The notes beneath the pieces are model-generated. The model had not been told where the DNA came from. It saw only the letters and a program-made list of their open reading frames with translations, and searched no databases. A stretch of DNA of 54,753 bases from the NCBI GenBank assembly GCA_021845805.1, contig JAJZVD010000018.1:1-54753 (forward strand), given 5' to 3'. Made by a program: the position numbers and the translations under genes. This stretch comes from Pseudomonadota bacterium (GTDB taxonomy: Bacteria; Pseudomonadota; Alphaproteobacteria; Rhodobacterales; Rhodobacteraceae). Shown one piece after another: positions 32,965-41,675 of this stretch; position 1 is the first letter of the stretch, and each line of letters opens with the position of its first letter.

Positions 32965-33900
32965 ATGGTTAAGGCAAGGATCGGGAAACTGAGCCTGCTG
33001 CTGGGTACGGCGCTTTTGCTGGGAGGCTGCCAGGAGGGCACCTCGCCCCTCGGCTTCCTCAAGAGCAAGCCCGCCGACGGCGCCGTCGCGGCCGCCTCGG
33101 CCGACAGCAGCACCGTGAAGGTGGTTGACCGCGACGTTGAAGCGCCCGACGTGTTCCAGACCACCGACAAGGGCCTGTGGGATGGCCGCCCCTCGCTGGG
33201 CGGGGTCTGGGTTGCAGCCCCCGACGTGAAGGAGCCCGAGCGGGTGATCATCCGCAACCCGGCCAACGGCAAGTTCATCATCGGCGCCCTGTTCCGGCGC
33301 GAGCGGCTGAACCCTGGTCCGCGGCTGCAGTTGTCGTCGGACGCCGCCGAGGCGCTGGGGCTTCTGGCCGGACAACCCGCCACCATCAAGGTCACCGCGC
33401 TGCGCCGCCAGGAAGGGCCTGCGCCCGCGCCTGACGCAAAGAACCCCAAGCTCGACACCAACGAGGCGATCCAGGCCAAGCCGATCGGCGACATCACCGC
33501 CAAGGCCAGTGCCGCGATCGACAAGGCCGCGGGCAGCAAGCCTGCTCCGGCGAGGCCGGGTGCCGCGCCGATGCGCCCGGTGGCGGCGGGCACGGCGGCC
33601 CCCGCGCCCGCTGCGGCCCCTGCCCCGGTCAGCACCGCGGCGGCAGGCACGGCCAGGCCCACGGCCGGGTCGGAAAAGGCGATGCTTCAGATCGGCATCT
33701 TCTCGGTCGAGGATAACGCGAAGCGCGCCGCCAAGGTACTGAAGGGCAAGGGCCTGGCCTCGTCGGTGGTCAAGGAGGAAAGTCAGGGCAAGGCGCTGTG
33801 GCGCGTTCTGATCGGGCCGACCGACGCCACCGGCCGTGACGCCGTTCTCGCGAAAGTGAAGGCGCTCGGCTTCGCCGATGCCTATTTCGTCACGAAGTAA
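32965..33900 (+). CDS. SPOR-domain lipoprotein (RlpA-like)
   Basis: A 311-residue lipoprotein. The signal ends in the lipobox LLLGGC at about residue 22. A middle region (about 65-145: WDGRPSLGGVWVAAPDV, VIIRNPANGKFIIGALFRRE, GQPATIKVTALRRQ) resembles a double-psi barrel like RlpA. An Ala/Pro-rich linker follows, then a C-terminal SPOR domain (from about 240: AMLQIGIFSVEDNAKRAAKVLKGKGL, WRVLIGPTDATGRDAVLAKVKALGF) that binds denuded septal peptidoglycan. GGGGG precedes ATG 32965; two upstream in-frame ATGs (32938, 32953) would lengthen the signal. It heads the co-directional block dac-tmk-holB-tatD-MBL-AEC. Confidence 0.85.
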   Translation: MVKARIGKLSLLLGTALLLGGCQEGTSPLGFLKSKPADGAVAAASADSSTVKVVDRDVEAPDVFQTTDKGLWDGRPSLGGVWVAAPDVKEPERVIIRNPANGKFIIGALFRRERLNPGPRLQLSSDAAEALGLLAGQPATIKVTALRRQEGPAPAPDAKNPKLDTNEAIQAKPIGDITAKASAAIDKAAGSKPAPARPGAAPMRPVAAGTAAPAPAAAPAPVSTAAAGTARPTAGSEKAMLQIGIFSVEDNAKRAAKVLKGKGLASSVVKEESQGKALWRVLIGPTDATGRDAVLAKVKALGFADAYFVTK

Positions 33901-33924
33901 TCCAGGATCGGACCTCGCCCGCCA

Positions 33925-35082
33925 ATGACCTTCCGCCTGCTTCCCCCGTTCGCCGCCCTTGCCACGCTGCTGGCCGCGCTGCCCGCAGCCGCATTCGACA
34001 CGCTGGCGCAGGCCGCCTATGTGGTCGATGTGAACACCGGCACCGTGCTTCTGAACAAGGACGGCGACACCGCCATGCCGCCGGCGTCCATGTCCAAGCT
34101 GATGACGATCGACCTGCTGTTCCAGGCGCTGGCGGATGGGCGGGTGACGCTGGATACCACCTTCCCGGTCTCGACCAAGGCCAAGAGCATGGGCGGATCG
34201 ACCATGTTCCTGAACGAACGCGACCGGCCCACGGTGGACCAGCTGATCCAGGGCATCATCGTGCTGTCGGGCAACGATGCCTGCGTGACGGTGGCCGAAG
34301 GATTGGCCGGGTCCGAGGACGCTTTCGCCGAGCAGATGAACGCACAGGCAAAGAAGCTGGGGCTGGCGAATTCGCATTTCGCCAATGCCTCCGGCTGGCC
34401 CAACCCCGGCCAACTGATGAGCATGCATGACCTTGCCACCCTTGCCATGCACATCATGAAGACCTATCCGCAATACTGGCACTACTTCTCGATCGAGAAC
34501 TTCGCCTATGACGGGCGGGCCCCGGCGAACCAGGAAAACCGCGATCCGCTCTTGGGCAAGTATCCCGGCGCCGACGGGATGAAGACCGGACATACCGAGG
34601 CCTCGGGCTACGGGCTTGTGGGCACGGCCAAGCAGGGCGACCGCCGGGTTCTGGTGGTGATGAACGGGCTGCCCACCATGGCCTCACGCGGGACCGAGGG
34701 GGAAAAGCTGCTGAACTGGGCCTTCCACCAGTTCGCCGAAAAGACGGTGGCGAAGAAGGATGCGCCCGTGGCCGAGGCGCCGGTGTGGCTGGGCCAGAAG
34801 CGCACCGTGGCGCTGGTTCCCGCGGCAGATGCGACCATCCTGATGCCGGTCACGGCAGGCTCCACGGTGGATGCGAAGGTGGTCTACAGCAGCCCGGTGA
34901 AGGCACCCGTGAAAGCCGGGCAGCAACTGGCCGATCTGGTCATCAGCCAGCCCGAGATGGCCGACCGCCACATCCCCTTGGTCGCGGCGACCGACGTGGC
35001 GCCCGCCGGGTTCCTGGGCCGGGTGAAGACCGCGGTCGCGGTGCTCTGGCGCGACTTCGGCGGGGCGGCGGCGACCGAGTGA
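33925..35082 (+). CDS. dacC: D-alanyl-D-alanine carboxypeptidase (class C/A LMM PBP)
   Basis: A 385-residue periplasmic enzyme that removes terminal D-Ala from peptidoglycan stem peptides. Signal peptide residues 1-23. Active-site motifs: SMSK at 55-58 (acyl-serine Ser55, Lys58), SGN at 115-117 and KTG at 220-222. The C-terminal PBP5-like domain (about 275-365) and a terminal amphipathic helix (FLGRVKTAVAVLWRDF) for membrane anchoring are present. It follows the SPOR lipoprotein by 24 nt and overlaps tmk by 4 nt (GTGA). I use dacC as a family label; dacA or dacF would be equally valid. Confidence 0.93.
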   Translation: MTFRLLPPFAALATLLAALPAAAFDTLAQAAYVVDVNTGTVLLNKDGDTAMPPASMSKLMTIDLLFQALADGRVTLDTTFPVSTKAKSMGGSTMFLNERDRPTVDQLIQGIIVLSGNDACVTVAEGLAGSEDAFAEQMNAQAKKLGLANSHFANASGWPNPGQLMSMHDLATLAMHIMKTYPQYWHYFSIENFAYDGRAPANQENRDPLLGKYPGADGMKTGHTEASGYGLVGTAKQGDRRVLVVMNGLPTMASRGTEGEKLLNWAFHQFAEKTVAKKDAPVAEAPVWLGQKRTVALVPAADATILMPVTAGSTVDAKVVYSSPVKAPVKAGQQLADLVISQPEMADRHIPLVAATDVAPAGFLGRVKTAVAVLWRDFGGAAATE

Positions 35083-35711
35083 GCGGGGCCGCGCGGGGCG
35101 CGTTCATCAGCTTCGAGGGCATCGACGGCTCGGGCAAGTCGACCCAGGCGCGCCGTCTGGCAGATCATCTGCGGGCCAGCGGCCGCGACGTGGTGCTGAC
35201 GCGCGAGCCGGGCGGATCGCCCGGTGCAGAGGACATCCGGCGCCTGGTGCTGGAAGGCGACCCGGACCGCTGGTCGGCGGAAACCGAGATCCTGCTGTTC
35301 ACCGCCGCGCGGCGCGACCATCTGGAAAAGACGATCCGCCCGGCGCTGGCCGCGGGCAAGGTGGTCATCACCGACCGTTTCGCGGATTCCACCCGGCTCT
35401 ATCAGGGCATCACCCGCGGCGACCTGCGCGGCGTGGTGGACCGGCTGCACAGCCTGATGATCGGGGTGGAACCCGACCTGACCTTCATCGTCGACATGGA
35501 CCCCGCCGAAGGCCTGCGCCGCGCGCTGGCCCGGCGCGGGGCCGAGGAGCGCTTCGAAAGCTTCGGCGAGGCGCTTCAGGTGCGGATGCGCGACGGCTTC
35601 CTGGCGCTCGCGGCCGAGTTTCCCGCCCGCTGTGTGGTGATCGACGGCGCACGCAGCGTCGAGACCGTGGCGGCCGACATCGCCGCCGTCGCGGCGCGGC
35701 GGCTGGCATGA
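35079..35711 (+). CDS. tmk: Thymidylate kinase
   Basis: A 210-residue kinase converting dTMP to dTDP. P-loop FEGIDGSGKSTQ (residues 12-23), DR-x motif TREPGGSPGAE and the DRF/Y motif VVITDRFADSTRLYQG are present; the LID region (ALARRGAEERFESFG) is arginine-bearing. The GTG start overlaps the dac stop; the stop overlaps holB by 4 nt. Both overlaps support coupled translation. Confidence 0.96.
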   Translation: MSGAARGAFISFEGIDGSGKSTQARRLADHLRASGRDVVLTREPGGSPGAEDIRRLVLEGDPDRWSAETEILLFTAARRDHLEKTIRPALAAGKVVITDRFADSTRLYQGITRGDLRGVVDRLHSLMIGVEPDLTFIVDMDPAEGLRRALARRGAEERFESFGEALQVRMRDGFLALAAEFPARCVVIDGARSVETVAADIAAVAARRLA

Positions 35712-36826
35712 GCGAGGATCTGGAACCCGACCGCGTCGACGGCGCGCCGCATCCGCGCGAAACCGCCGTGCTGCGCGGTCATGCGGCAGCCGAGGCGGCG
35801 TTTCTCGATGCCTTCACTGCGGGCCGGTTGCACCACGGCTGGCTGATCACCGGGCCGCGCGGGGTGGGCAAGGCCACACTGGCCTGGCGGATCGCGCGCT
35901 TTCTGCTGGCAACACCCGAAGATGATGGCGGCCTGTTCGGCGGCCCGCCGCCGCCCGCCTCGCTGGAGGTGGCGCCCGATCACCCGGTCGCGCGGCGGCT
36001 TGCGGCGCTGTCAGAGCCGCGGCTGAAGCTGATCCGGCGCAGCGTCGATGACAAGACCGGGCGGCTGCGCAGCGTGATCGGGGTCGATGACGTGCGCGCG
36101 CTGAAGGATTTCTTTCACCTATCGGCCGCGGATGGCGGGCGGCGCGTCGTCATCGTCGATCCGATGGACGAGATGAACCCGAATGCCGCCAACGCGCTGC
36201 TGAAGGAACTGGAGGAGCCGCCGAAAGGCGCCACCCTTCTTCTGGTGGCCCATCAGCCGTGGCGGCTGCTGCCCACCATCCGCTCGCGCTGCCGCGAATT
36301 GCGGCTGGGACCGCTCGATACCGCCGAGATGGCCGGGGCGCTGAGCGCCGCGGGGGCCGACGGCGCCGATGCCGCCGCGCTGGCCGAACTTGCGGGCGGA
36401 TCGGTGGGCGAGGCGATCCGGCTGGCCAATCTTGATGGCGTGGCGGCCTACCGGGCGCTGGTCGCGCTTTTTGACGGGATGCCGCGCATCGACCGGCCCA
36501 AGGCGCTGGCCCTGGCCGACGCGGGCGCGCAGCGCGGCGCCGAGGCGCGCTTCGATCTGATCGCGACGCTGATCGAAACCTTCCTGGCCCGCGCCGCACG
36601 CACCGGCAGCCTGGGCGCCCCCCCGCCCGAGGCGGTCCCGGGCGAGGCCGCGGTTCTGGCCCGCCTGGCGCCCGATCCGCGGGCCGGGCGCGTTCTGGCA
36701 GAACTGCAGCAGACGCTGGGCGCCCGGATGCGCGGGGGCAAGGCGGTCAACCTTGACCCTGCCGCGCTTCTGCTCGATACCCTCGTCAAGATCGAAGAAA
36801 CGGCGGCCCCGCTGTCCGCCCGCTGA
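35708..36826 (+). CDS. holB: DNA polymerase III subunit delta'
   Basis: A 372-residue clamp-loader subunit. Walker A-like GPRGVGKATLAWRIA (49-63), the RRS-V-D-D region leading to sensor-like VVIVDPMDEMNPNAANALLKELEEPPKGATLLLVAHQPWRLLPTIRSRCRELRL split over about 155-205. The SRC motif after the helicase-like core is the clamp-loader signature. The zinc-binding cysteines of DnaX/E. coli delta' are absent, which is common in alphaproteobacteria. It overlaps tmk by 4 nt. Confidence 0.93.
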   Translation: MSEDLEPDRVDGAPHPRETAVLRGHAAAEAAFLDAFTAGRLHHGWLITGPRGVGKATLAWRIARFLLATPEDDGGLFGGPPPPASLEVAPDHPVARRLAALSEPRLKLIRRSVDDKTGRLRSVIGVDDVRALKDFFHLSAADGGRRVVIVDPMDEMNPNAANALLKELEEPPKGATLLLVAHQPWRLLPTIRSRCRELRLGPLDTAEMAGALSAAGADGADAAALAELAGGSVGEAIRLANLDGVAAYRALVALFDGMPRIDRPKALALADAGAQRGAEARFDLIATLIETFLARAARTGSLGAPPPEAVPGEAAVLARLAPDPRAGRVLAELQQTLGARMRGGKAVNLDPAALLLDTLVKIEETAAPLSAR

Positions 36827-36832
36827 GGCCAG

Positions 36833-37633
36833 ATGACACCCGAAATCGTCGACAGCCACTGCCACCTCGACTTCCCGGATTTCGAGGGGGAACGCGATGC
36901 GATCATCGCCCGCGCGCTGGCGGCGGGGGTAACGCGCATGGTCACGATCTGCACGCGACTGGATCAGGCGCCGAACGTGCGCGCCATCGCGGATGGGAAC
37001 CCCGCGGTGTTCTGGGCGGCAGGCGTCCATCCGATGCGGGCAGGCGAAGAGCCACAGGTCAGCGTGGAAACGCTGGTGGATCTGGCGCGCCACCCGAAGA
37101 TGGTCGGGATCGGCGAAACCGGGCTCGATTACCACTACACGCCCGACAGCGCGCCCGCCCAGCGGCAAAGCCTGCTGACCCATATCGAGGCCGCGCGCCG
37201 GACGGGGCTGCCGCTGATCATCCACGCGCGGGATGCAGATGACGACATGGCACGCATCCTGACAGAAGAACACCGCGCCGGCGCCTATTCCTGCGTGATG
37301 CACTGCTTCTCGTCCTCGGCCGCGCTTGCCCAGGCCGCGCTGGGGCTGGGCTTCTACCTGTCGATGTCGGGCATCGCGGCCTTCCCCAAGTCGGCCGAGT
37401 TGCGGGCGATCTTCGCCGCGGCGCCGCTGGACCGGATCCTGGTGGAAACCGACAGCCCCTATCTGGCCCCCCCGCCCCACCGCGGGCGGCGCAACGAACC
37501 GGCCTACACGGCCCATACCGCCAAGGTCGGCGCCGAGGTCTTCGGGATCACCTACGAGGCCTTCGCCCGCGCCACCTCGGCCAACTTCGACCGGCTGTTC
37601 GCCAAGGCGGCGGCCTTCGCAAAGGCGGCATGA
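36833..37633 (+). CDS. tatD: TatD family metal-dependent hydrolase
   Basis: A 266-residue TIM-barrel nuclease/hydrolase. Metal ligands are in DSHCHLDFPDF (His8, His10), GIGETGLDYHY (Glu near 98), PLIIHARDADDD, VMHCFSSS and ETDSPYLAP. TatD enzymes act as 3'-5' exonucleases in DNA repair or as deacylases. It lies 6 nt after holB and overlaps the next gene by 4 nt. Confidence 0.94.
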   Translation: MTPEIVDSHCHLDFPDFEGERDAIIARALAAGVTRMVTICTRLDQAPNVRAIADGNPAVFWAAGVHPMRAGEEPQVSVETLVDLARHPKMVGIGETGLDYHYTPDSAPAQRQSLLTHIEAARRTGLPLIIHARDADDDMARILTEEHRAGAYSCVMHCFSSSAALAQAALGLGFYLSMSGIAAFPKSAELRAIFAAAPLDRILVETDSPYLAPPPHRGRRNEPAYTAHTAKVGAEVFGITYEAFARATSANFDRLFAKAAAFAKAA

Positions 37634-38430
37634 TGGACCGGCTTGTGTTCACCATCCTGGGCTGCGGATCGTCGGGCGGGGTGCCGCGGCTGGGCGGGCA
37701 CTGGGGTGCCTGCGACCCGAAGAACCCCAAGAACCGCCGCCGTCGTTGTTCCCTGCTGATCGAGCGGCACGGCGCGGGCGGGATCACCCGGGTGCTGATC
37801 GACACCACGCCCGACATGCGCGACCAGCTTCTGGATGCAGGCGTGGGCGAGCTTGACGCCGTGGTCTACACCCATTCCCATGCCGACCATGTGCATGGCA
37901 TCGACGACCTGCGCCAGATCGTGTTCAACATGCGCAAGCGGCTGCCGGTCTGGGCCGACGGGCCCACGCAGGATGCGCTGCTGTCGCGCTTCGGCTATGC
38001 CTTCGCCCAGCCCGAGGGCTCGCCCTATCCGCCGATCCTCGACATGCACACCATCCACGGGCCGCTGACGGTGCAGGGCGCGGGCGGGCCGGTGACGCTG
38101 ACGCCGTTCAAGGTCAGCCACGGGGCGATCGACGCGCTGGGGTTCCGCATCGCGGGGCTGGCCTATCTGCCCGACGTGATCGAGATCTACCCCGACGCCT
38201 GGCCCGTGCTGGAGGGGCTGGACTGCTGGGTGCTCGACGCGCTGCGCCGCACGCCCCATCCGACCCATGCACATCTGGCGCTGGCGCTGGAATGGATCGC
38301 CCGGGCCCGCCCCCGCCGCGCGGTGCTGACCAACATGCACCTTGACCTCGATTATGCAGAGGTGGCGGCCGAGACGCCCGACCACATCACCCCTGCCTAT
38401 GACGGGATGACGATCGCCTTCGAGATCTGA
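37630..38430 (+). CDS. MBL-fold metallohydrolase (PhnP/RNase Z-like)
   Basis: A 266-residue beta-lactamase-fold hydrolase. It opens FTILGCGSSGGVPRLGGHWGACDPKNPKNRRRR, the signature of the phosphoribosyl cyclic phosphodiesterase-like group that always follows tatD in alphaproteobacteria. The zinc motif THSHADHVHG (81-90) and later HATLDLDY-like MHLDLDYAE are present. It is likely a phosphodiesterase; the natural substrate is not known. It begins ATGATG overlapping the tatD stop. Confidence 0.9.
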   Translation: MMDRLVFTILGCGSSGGVPRLGGHWGACDPKNPKNRRRRCSLLIERHGAGGITRVLIDTTPDMRDQLLDAGVGELDAVVYTHSHADHVHGIDDLRQIVFNMRKRLPVWADGPTQDALLSRFGYAFAQPEGSPYPPILDMHTIHGPLTVQGAGGPVTLTPFKVSHGAIDALGFRIAGLAYLPDVIEIYPDAWPVLEGLDCWVLDALRRTPHPTHAHLALALEWIARARPRRAVLTNMHLDLDYAEVAAETPDHITPAYDGMTIAFEI

Positions 38431-38431
38431 C

Positions 38432-39361
38432 GTGGAGGCGCTGGTCGAGGTCATCCTGCCGATCTTCCTGGTGATCGGCTTTGGCTATCTGGCGGCGCTG
38501 AAGGGCTGGATGACACCCGAGGGCGTGGACGGGCTGATGAAGTTCGCGCAGGGCTTTGCGATCCCGGTGCTGCTGTTCCGCGCGATCTCGACGCTGGATC
38601 TGAGCCACGACCTTGATCCGCGCATCCTTCTGAGCTTCTACGGTGGCGCCACGGCAGGCTTTGCCGCCGGGCTTTTCGGCGCGCGCTACCTCTTCGGACG
38701 GGCGTGGGAGGACTCGGTCGCAATCGGGTTCTGCGGGCTCTTTTCCAACACGCTGATGCTGGGGCTGTCGATCACCGAGCGCGCCTACGGGCCCGATGCG
38801 CTGGCGGGCAACTACACCATCATCGCGATCCACTCGCCCTTCGGCTACGCGCTGGGGATCACGGCGATGGAACTGGTGCGCAACCGCGGCGGCCACCCGC
38901 TTGAGACGGCGCGGCGGGTGCTGCGCGCGATGTTCCGCAACCCGCTGGTGATCGGCATCACCGCAGGCTTCGCGACGAACCTGGCGCATCTGACGGTGCC
39001 CGGCGTCATCGTCGACGCGATCGACCTGCTGACCAAGGCCGCGATCCCCGCGGCGCTCTTCGGGTTGGGGGGCGTGCTGTATCGGTATCGGCCGGAAGGC
39101 GACATGCGGATCATCGCCATGGTCTGCGCGATCTCGCTGGTGCTGCACCCTGCCGTCACCTGGGGCATCGGCCGCAGCATGGGCCTGCCGCCCGCGGCCT
39201 TCCGCTCGGCGGTGGTGACGGCGGCGATGGCGCCGGGCATCAATGCCTATCTGTTCGCCAACATGTATGGCGTGGCCAAACGGGTCGCCGCGTCATCGGT
39301 CCTGTTCGCCACGGCTGCCACGATCCTGACAGCCTGGGCCTGGCTTGCGCTGCTGGGGTAA
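38432..39361 (+). CDS. AEC family transporter (auxin efflux carrier-like)
   Basis: A 309-residue membrane protein with ten predicted hydrophobic segments in a 5+5 arrangement. The N-terminal FLVIGFGYLAALKGWM and mid-protein GFCGLFSNTLMLGLSI segments match the AEC (MdcF/YfdV) family, which carries organic anions such as malonate or malate. Starts with GTG one base after the MBL gene stop, so it is the last gene of the SPOR-dac-tmk-holB-tatD-MBL run. AGCCCG/CGGGCT (39361-39381) right after its stop may form a weak bidirectional terminator against the convergent ABC permease. Confidence 0.9.
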   Translation: MEALVEVILPIFLVIGFGYLAALKGWMTPEGVDGLMKFAQGFAIPVLLFRAISTLDLSHDLDPRILLSFYGGATAGFAAGLFGARYLFGRAWEDSVAIGFCGLFSNTLMLGLSITERAYGPDALAGNYTIIAIHSPFGYALGITAMELVRNRGGHPLETARRVLRAMFRNPLVIGITAGFATNLAHLTVPGVIVDAIDLLTKAAIPAALFGLGGVLYRYRPEGDMRIIAMVCAISLVLHPAVTWGIGRSMGLPPAAFRSAVVTAAMAPGINAYLFANMYGVAKRVAASSVLFATAATILTAWAWLALLG

Positions 39362-39369
39362 GCCCGGGG

Positions 39370-40362
39370 TTACTGCGGGCTCATCCCGCGCAGCCGTTCG
39401 CCGCGCCGACGCAGCAGTTCCAGCGTGGCAAGCATCGCGATCGAGATCACCACAAGGATTGTGGCCACCGCGAGGATCGCCGGGCTGATCTGCTCGCGGA
39501 TGCCGTTCCACATCTGCCGCGGGATCGTCTGCTGGTCCGGCGCCCCGATGAACAGCACCACCACCACCTCGTCGAACGAGGTGACGAAGGCAAAGAGCCC
39601 CCCGGAAATCACCCCCGGCAGGATCAGCGGCATGATGACCTTGAAGAAGGTCGTGGTCGGGCTGGCGCCAAGGTTCGCGGCCGCCCGCGTCAGCGAATGG
39701 TCGAACCCGATCAGCGTCGCGGTCACCGTGATGATGACGAAGGGGATGCCAAGCGTCGCATGGGCCAGGATCACCCCCAGGTAGGTCCCCGCCAGCCGGA
39801 AGCCGAAGGCGTCATGCAGCGAGAAGTAGCCGAAATGCAGGCCGAAGGGGCTGAAGCTGAGATAGGGATAGGGCAGCCCCGGATCCGAGTAGAAGAAGAA
39901 CAGCCCCGTGGCGGTGATGATGATCGGCACGATCATCGGCGAGATCAGCATCGCCATGATCGCCCGCCGGTAGGGCATTTCCGGGCGCGACAGGCCAAGG
40001 GCGGCCAGGGTGCCAAGCCCGGTCGCAACCAGCGTCGCGAAGAAGCCGATGATGACCGAGTTCTTGGCCGCGTTGATCCATTTCGCGTTCTGCCAGACGT
40101 CCGACCACCAGGCCCAGTTCCGCTCGTGCCCCGGCGCCTGCATCCCGAAGGTCAGAAGCTTGTCGTACCATTGCAGCGAATAGCCGGCCGGATCGAAGTG
40201 CAGCATCTTCGAGGTGAAGGTGAAATAGGGCTCGGCGTTGAAGCTGAGCGGGATCACCACGATGATCGGCGCGATCAGGAACAGCAGGACCGCGCCGCAC
40301 AGGATGCGGAAGACCCAGCGCCAGAGGCGTTCGAGCGGCGAGGCGTAGACGGGAAGAGCCAT
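39370..40362 (-). CDS. ABC transporter permease, PotC-like (polyamine type)
   Basis: A 330-residue inner-membrane permease. Six hydrophobic segments; the EAA loop reads RAAANLGASPTTTFFKVIMPLILPGVISG (about residues 233-261), which contacts the ATPase. The segment LFAFVTSFDEVVVVLFI is typical of PotC/YdcV proteins. ATG 40362 begins 4 nt after the upstream permease; longer in-frame start codons exist but lack conservation. Last gene of the importer operon. Confidence 0.92.
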   Translation of the reverse strand: MALPVYASPLERLWRWVFRILCGAVLLFLIAPIIVVIPLSFNAEPYFTFTSKMLHFDPAGYSLQWYDKLLTFGMQAPGHERNWAWWSDVWQNAKWINAAKNSVIIGFFATLVATGLGTLAALGLSRPEMPYRRAIMAMLISPMIVPIIITATGLFFFYSDPGLPYPYLSFSPFGLHFGYFSLHDAFGFRLAGTYLGVILAHATLGIPFVIITVTATLIGFDHSLTRAAANLGASPTTTFFKVIMPLILPGVISGGLFAFVTSFDEVVVVLFIGAPDQQTIPRQMWNGIREQISPAILAVATILVVISIAMLATLELLRRRGERLRGMSPQ

Positions 40363-40366
40363 GGCG

Positions 40367-41620
40367 TCACCCGAGCTTGAGCTTGTCGATGCCCACCAGC
40401 CGGTCATACAGCCAGTAAAGCAGGATCACCGCCACCAGAAGCAGCGCGGCCAGCGCCGAGCCCAGCGACCAGTTGAGCGAGTTCTGCAGGTGGAAGGCGA
40501 TGAGGTTCGAGATGAGCTGCCCCGACGCCCCGCCGACCAGCGCAGGCGTGATGTAGTAGCCCACCGCCAGGATGAAGACCAGCAGCGACCCCGCCCCGAT
40601 CCCCGGCAGGGTCTGCGGGAAGTAGATCCGGCGGAACGTCGTCCAGCTGGTGGCCCCCAGGCTGCGCGCGGCCCGGGCATAGCTGGGCGGAATGGGCCGC
40701 ATCACCGAATAGAGCGGCAGGATCATGAACGGCAGCAGGATATGCGTCATCGCCACGATGGTGCCGGTCTGGTTGTACATCATCTCCAGCCGGTGCTGGT
40801 TGTCGACGACGCCCAGCCAGACAAGGATGTCATTCACCACCCCTTCGCGCTGCAACAGCACGATCCATGCTGTCGTGCGGACCAGAAGCGAGGTCCAGAA
40901 CGGCAGAAGCACAAGGATCATCAGAAGGTTCGACTTCCGCAACGGCAGCGTGGCCAGCAGGTGCGCAACCGGATAGCCCATCAGGAAGCAGATGAAGGTG
41001 ATCGCGGCGGCCAGCCCGAAGGTGCGCATGAACAGCATGATGTAGATGCGCTGATCCTGCGACACCTGCACGATATTGCCGTTCACGTCGCGCGTCCGGT
41101 CCAGCGCGGCCAGATAGAAATCGTCCGAGATCGCCGGGGCGACCCGCCGCATGGTGGCCCAGAGCATCGGGTCACCCCATTTCGGGTCTGCCGCCAGCAG
41201 CGCATCCTTGTAGGGCGGCTGCATCTGCGCCGCCTTGCGCGCAGTAGACGTGAAAAGCGAGCGCGTGCCCGGCATGTCGTAGTTGACACGCGTCCCGGCA
41301 AGCGGGGCGGTCCGTGCCGTGTAGCCGTCCTTCAGATCCAGCGCGACGGCGGCATAGGCCGCTTCGTCCGGCGGGGTTCCGGCGGGGTGGGTCTGGAACC
41401 ACTGCACCGTGCGGGGCATGTTGGCGGTGAAATAGTCGTTCTCGACCGACTGTTTCAGCAACTCGCCGATCGGCAGCACGAAGCTGACAAGGATGAACAG
41501 CAGCAGCGGCAGCACCAGCAGAAGCGCCCGACGGCGCGCGCGCGATTGGGCACGCGCAAGCGCCGCCTTCAGCGGCTTGCCATCCGCGGTGGTAAGCGGG
41601 GCAGCAGTCGTATCGGCCAT
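40367..41620 (-). CDS. ABC transporter permease, PotB-like (polyamine type)
   Basis: A 417-residue permease with an unusually long N-terminal periplasmic loop. Helix 1 (ALLLVLPLLLFILVSFVLPIGELL, 32-55) is followed by about 150 residues outside the membrane (NDYFTANMPRTVQWF onward) before the five-helix core (FLMGYPVAHLLATLP). The EAA loop is RAARSLGATSWTTFRRIYFPQTLPGIGAG. Such long loops occur in a Rhodobacterales/rhizobial branch of spermidine/putrescine importers. It follows the binding-protein gene with a 55-nt gap that contains a strong hairpin. Confidence 0.92.
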   Translation of the reverse strand: MADTTAAPLTTADGKPLKAALARAQSRARRRALLLVLPLLLFILVSFVLPIGELLKQSVENDYFTANMPRTVQWFQTHPAGTPPDEAAYAAVALDLKDGYTARTAPLAGTRVNYDMPGTRSLFTSTARKAAQMQPPYKDALLAADPKWGDPMLWATMRRVAPAISDDFYLAALDRTRDVNGNIVQVSQDQRIYIMLFMRTFGLAAAITFICFLMGYPVAHLLATLPLRKSNLLMILVLLPFWTSLLVRTTAWIVLLQREGVVNDILVWLGVVDNQHRLEMMYNQTGTIVAMTHILLPFMILPLYSVMRPIPPSYARAARSLGATSWTTFRRIYFPQTLPGIGAGSLLVFILAVGYYITPALVGGASGQLISNLIAFHLQNSLNWSLGSALAALLLVAVILLYWLYDRLVGIDKLKLG

Positions 41621-41638
41621 CGTGACGTCCTGGGAGGG

Positions 41639-41665
41639 GGCGGCGCGGGCAAACCCCGCGCCGCC
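41639..41665 (-). other. Strong mRNA hairpin between binding-protein and permease genes
   Basis: GGCGGCGCGGG (41639-41649) and CCCGCGCCGCC (41655-41665) make a perfect 11-bp GC stem with a 5-nt loop in the 55-nt gap. No T run follows on the minus strand. Placement after a binding-protein gene is the classic site for a hairpin that protects the upstream mRNA or reduces read-through, giving more binding protein than permease. Confidence 0.7.
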
Positions 41666-41675
41666 GTCTGCAAGG

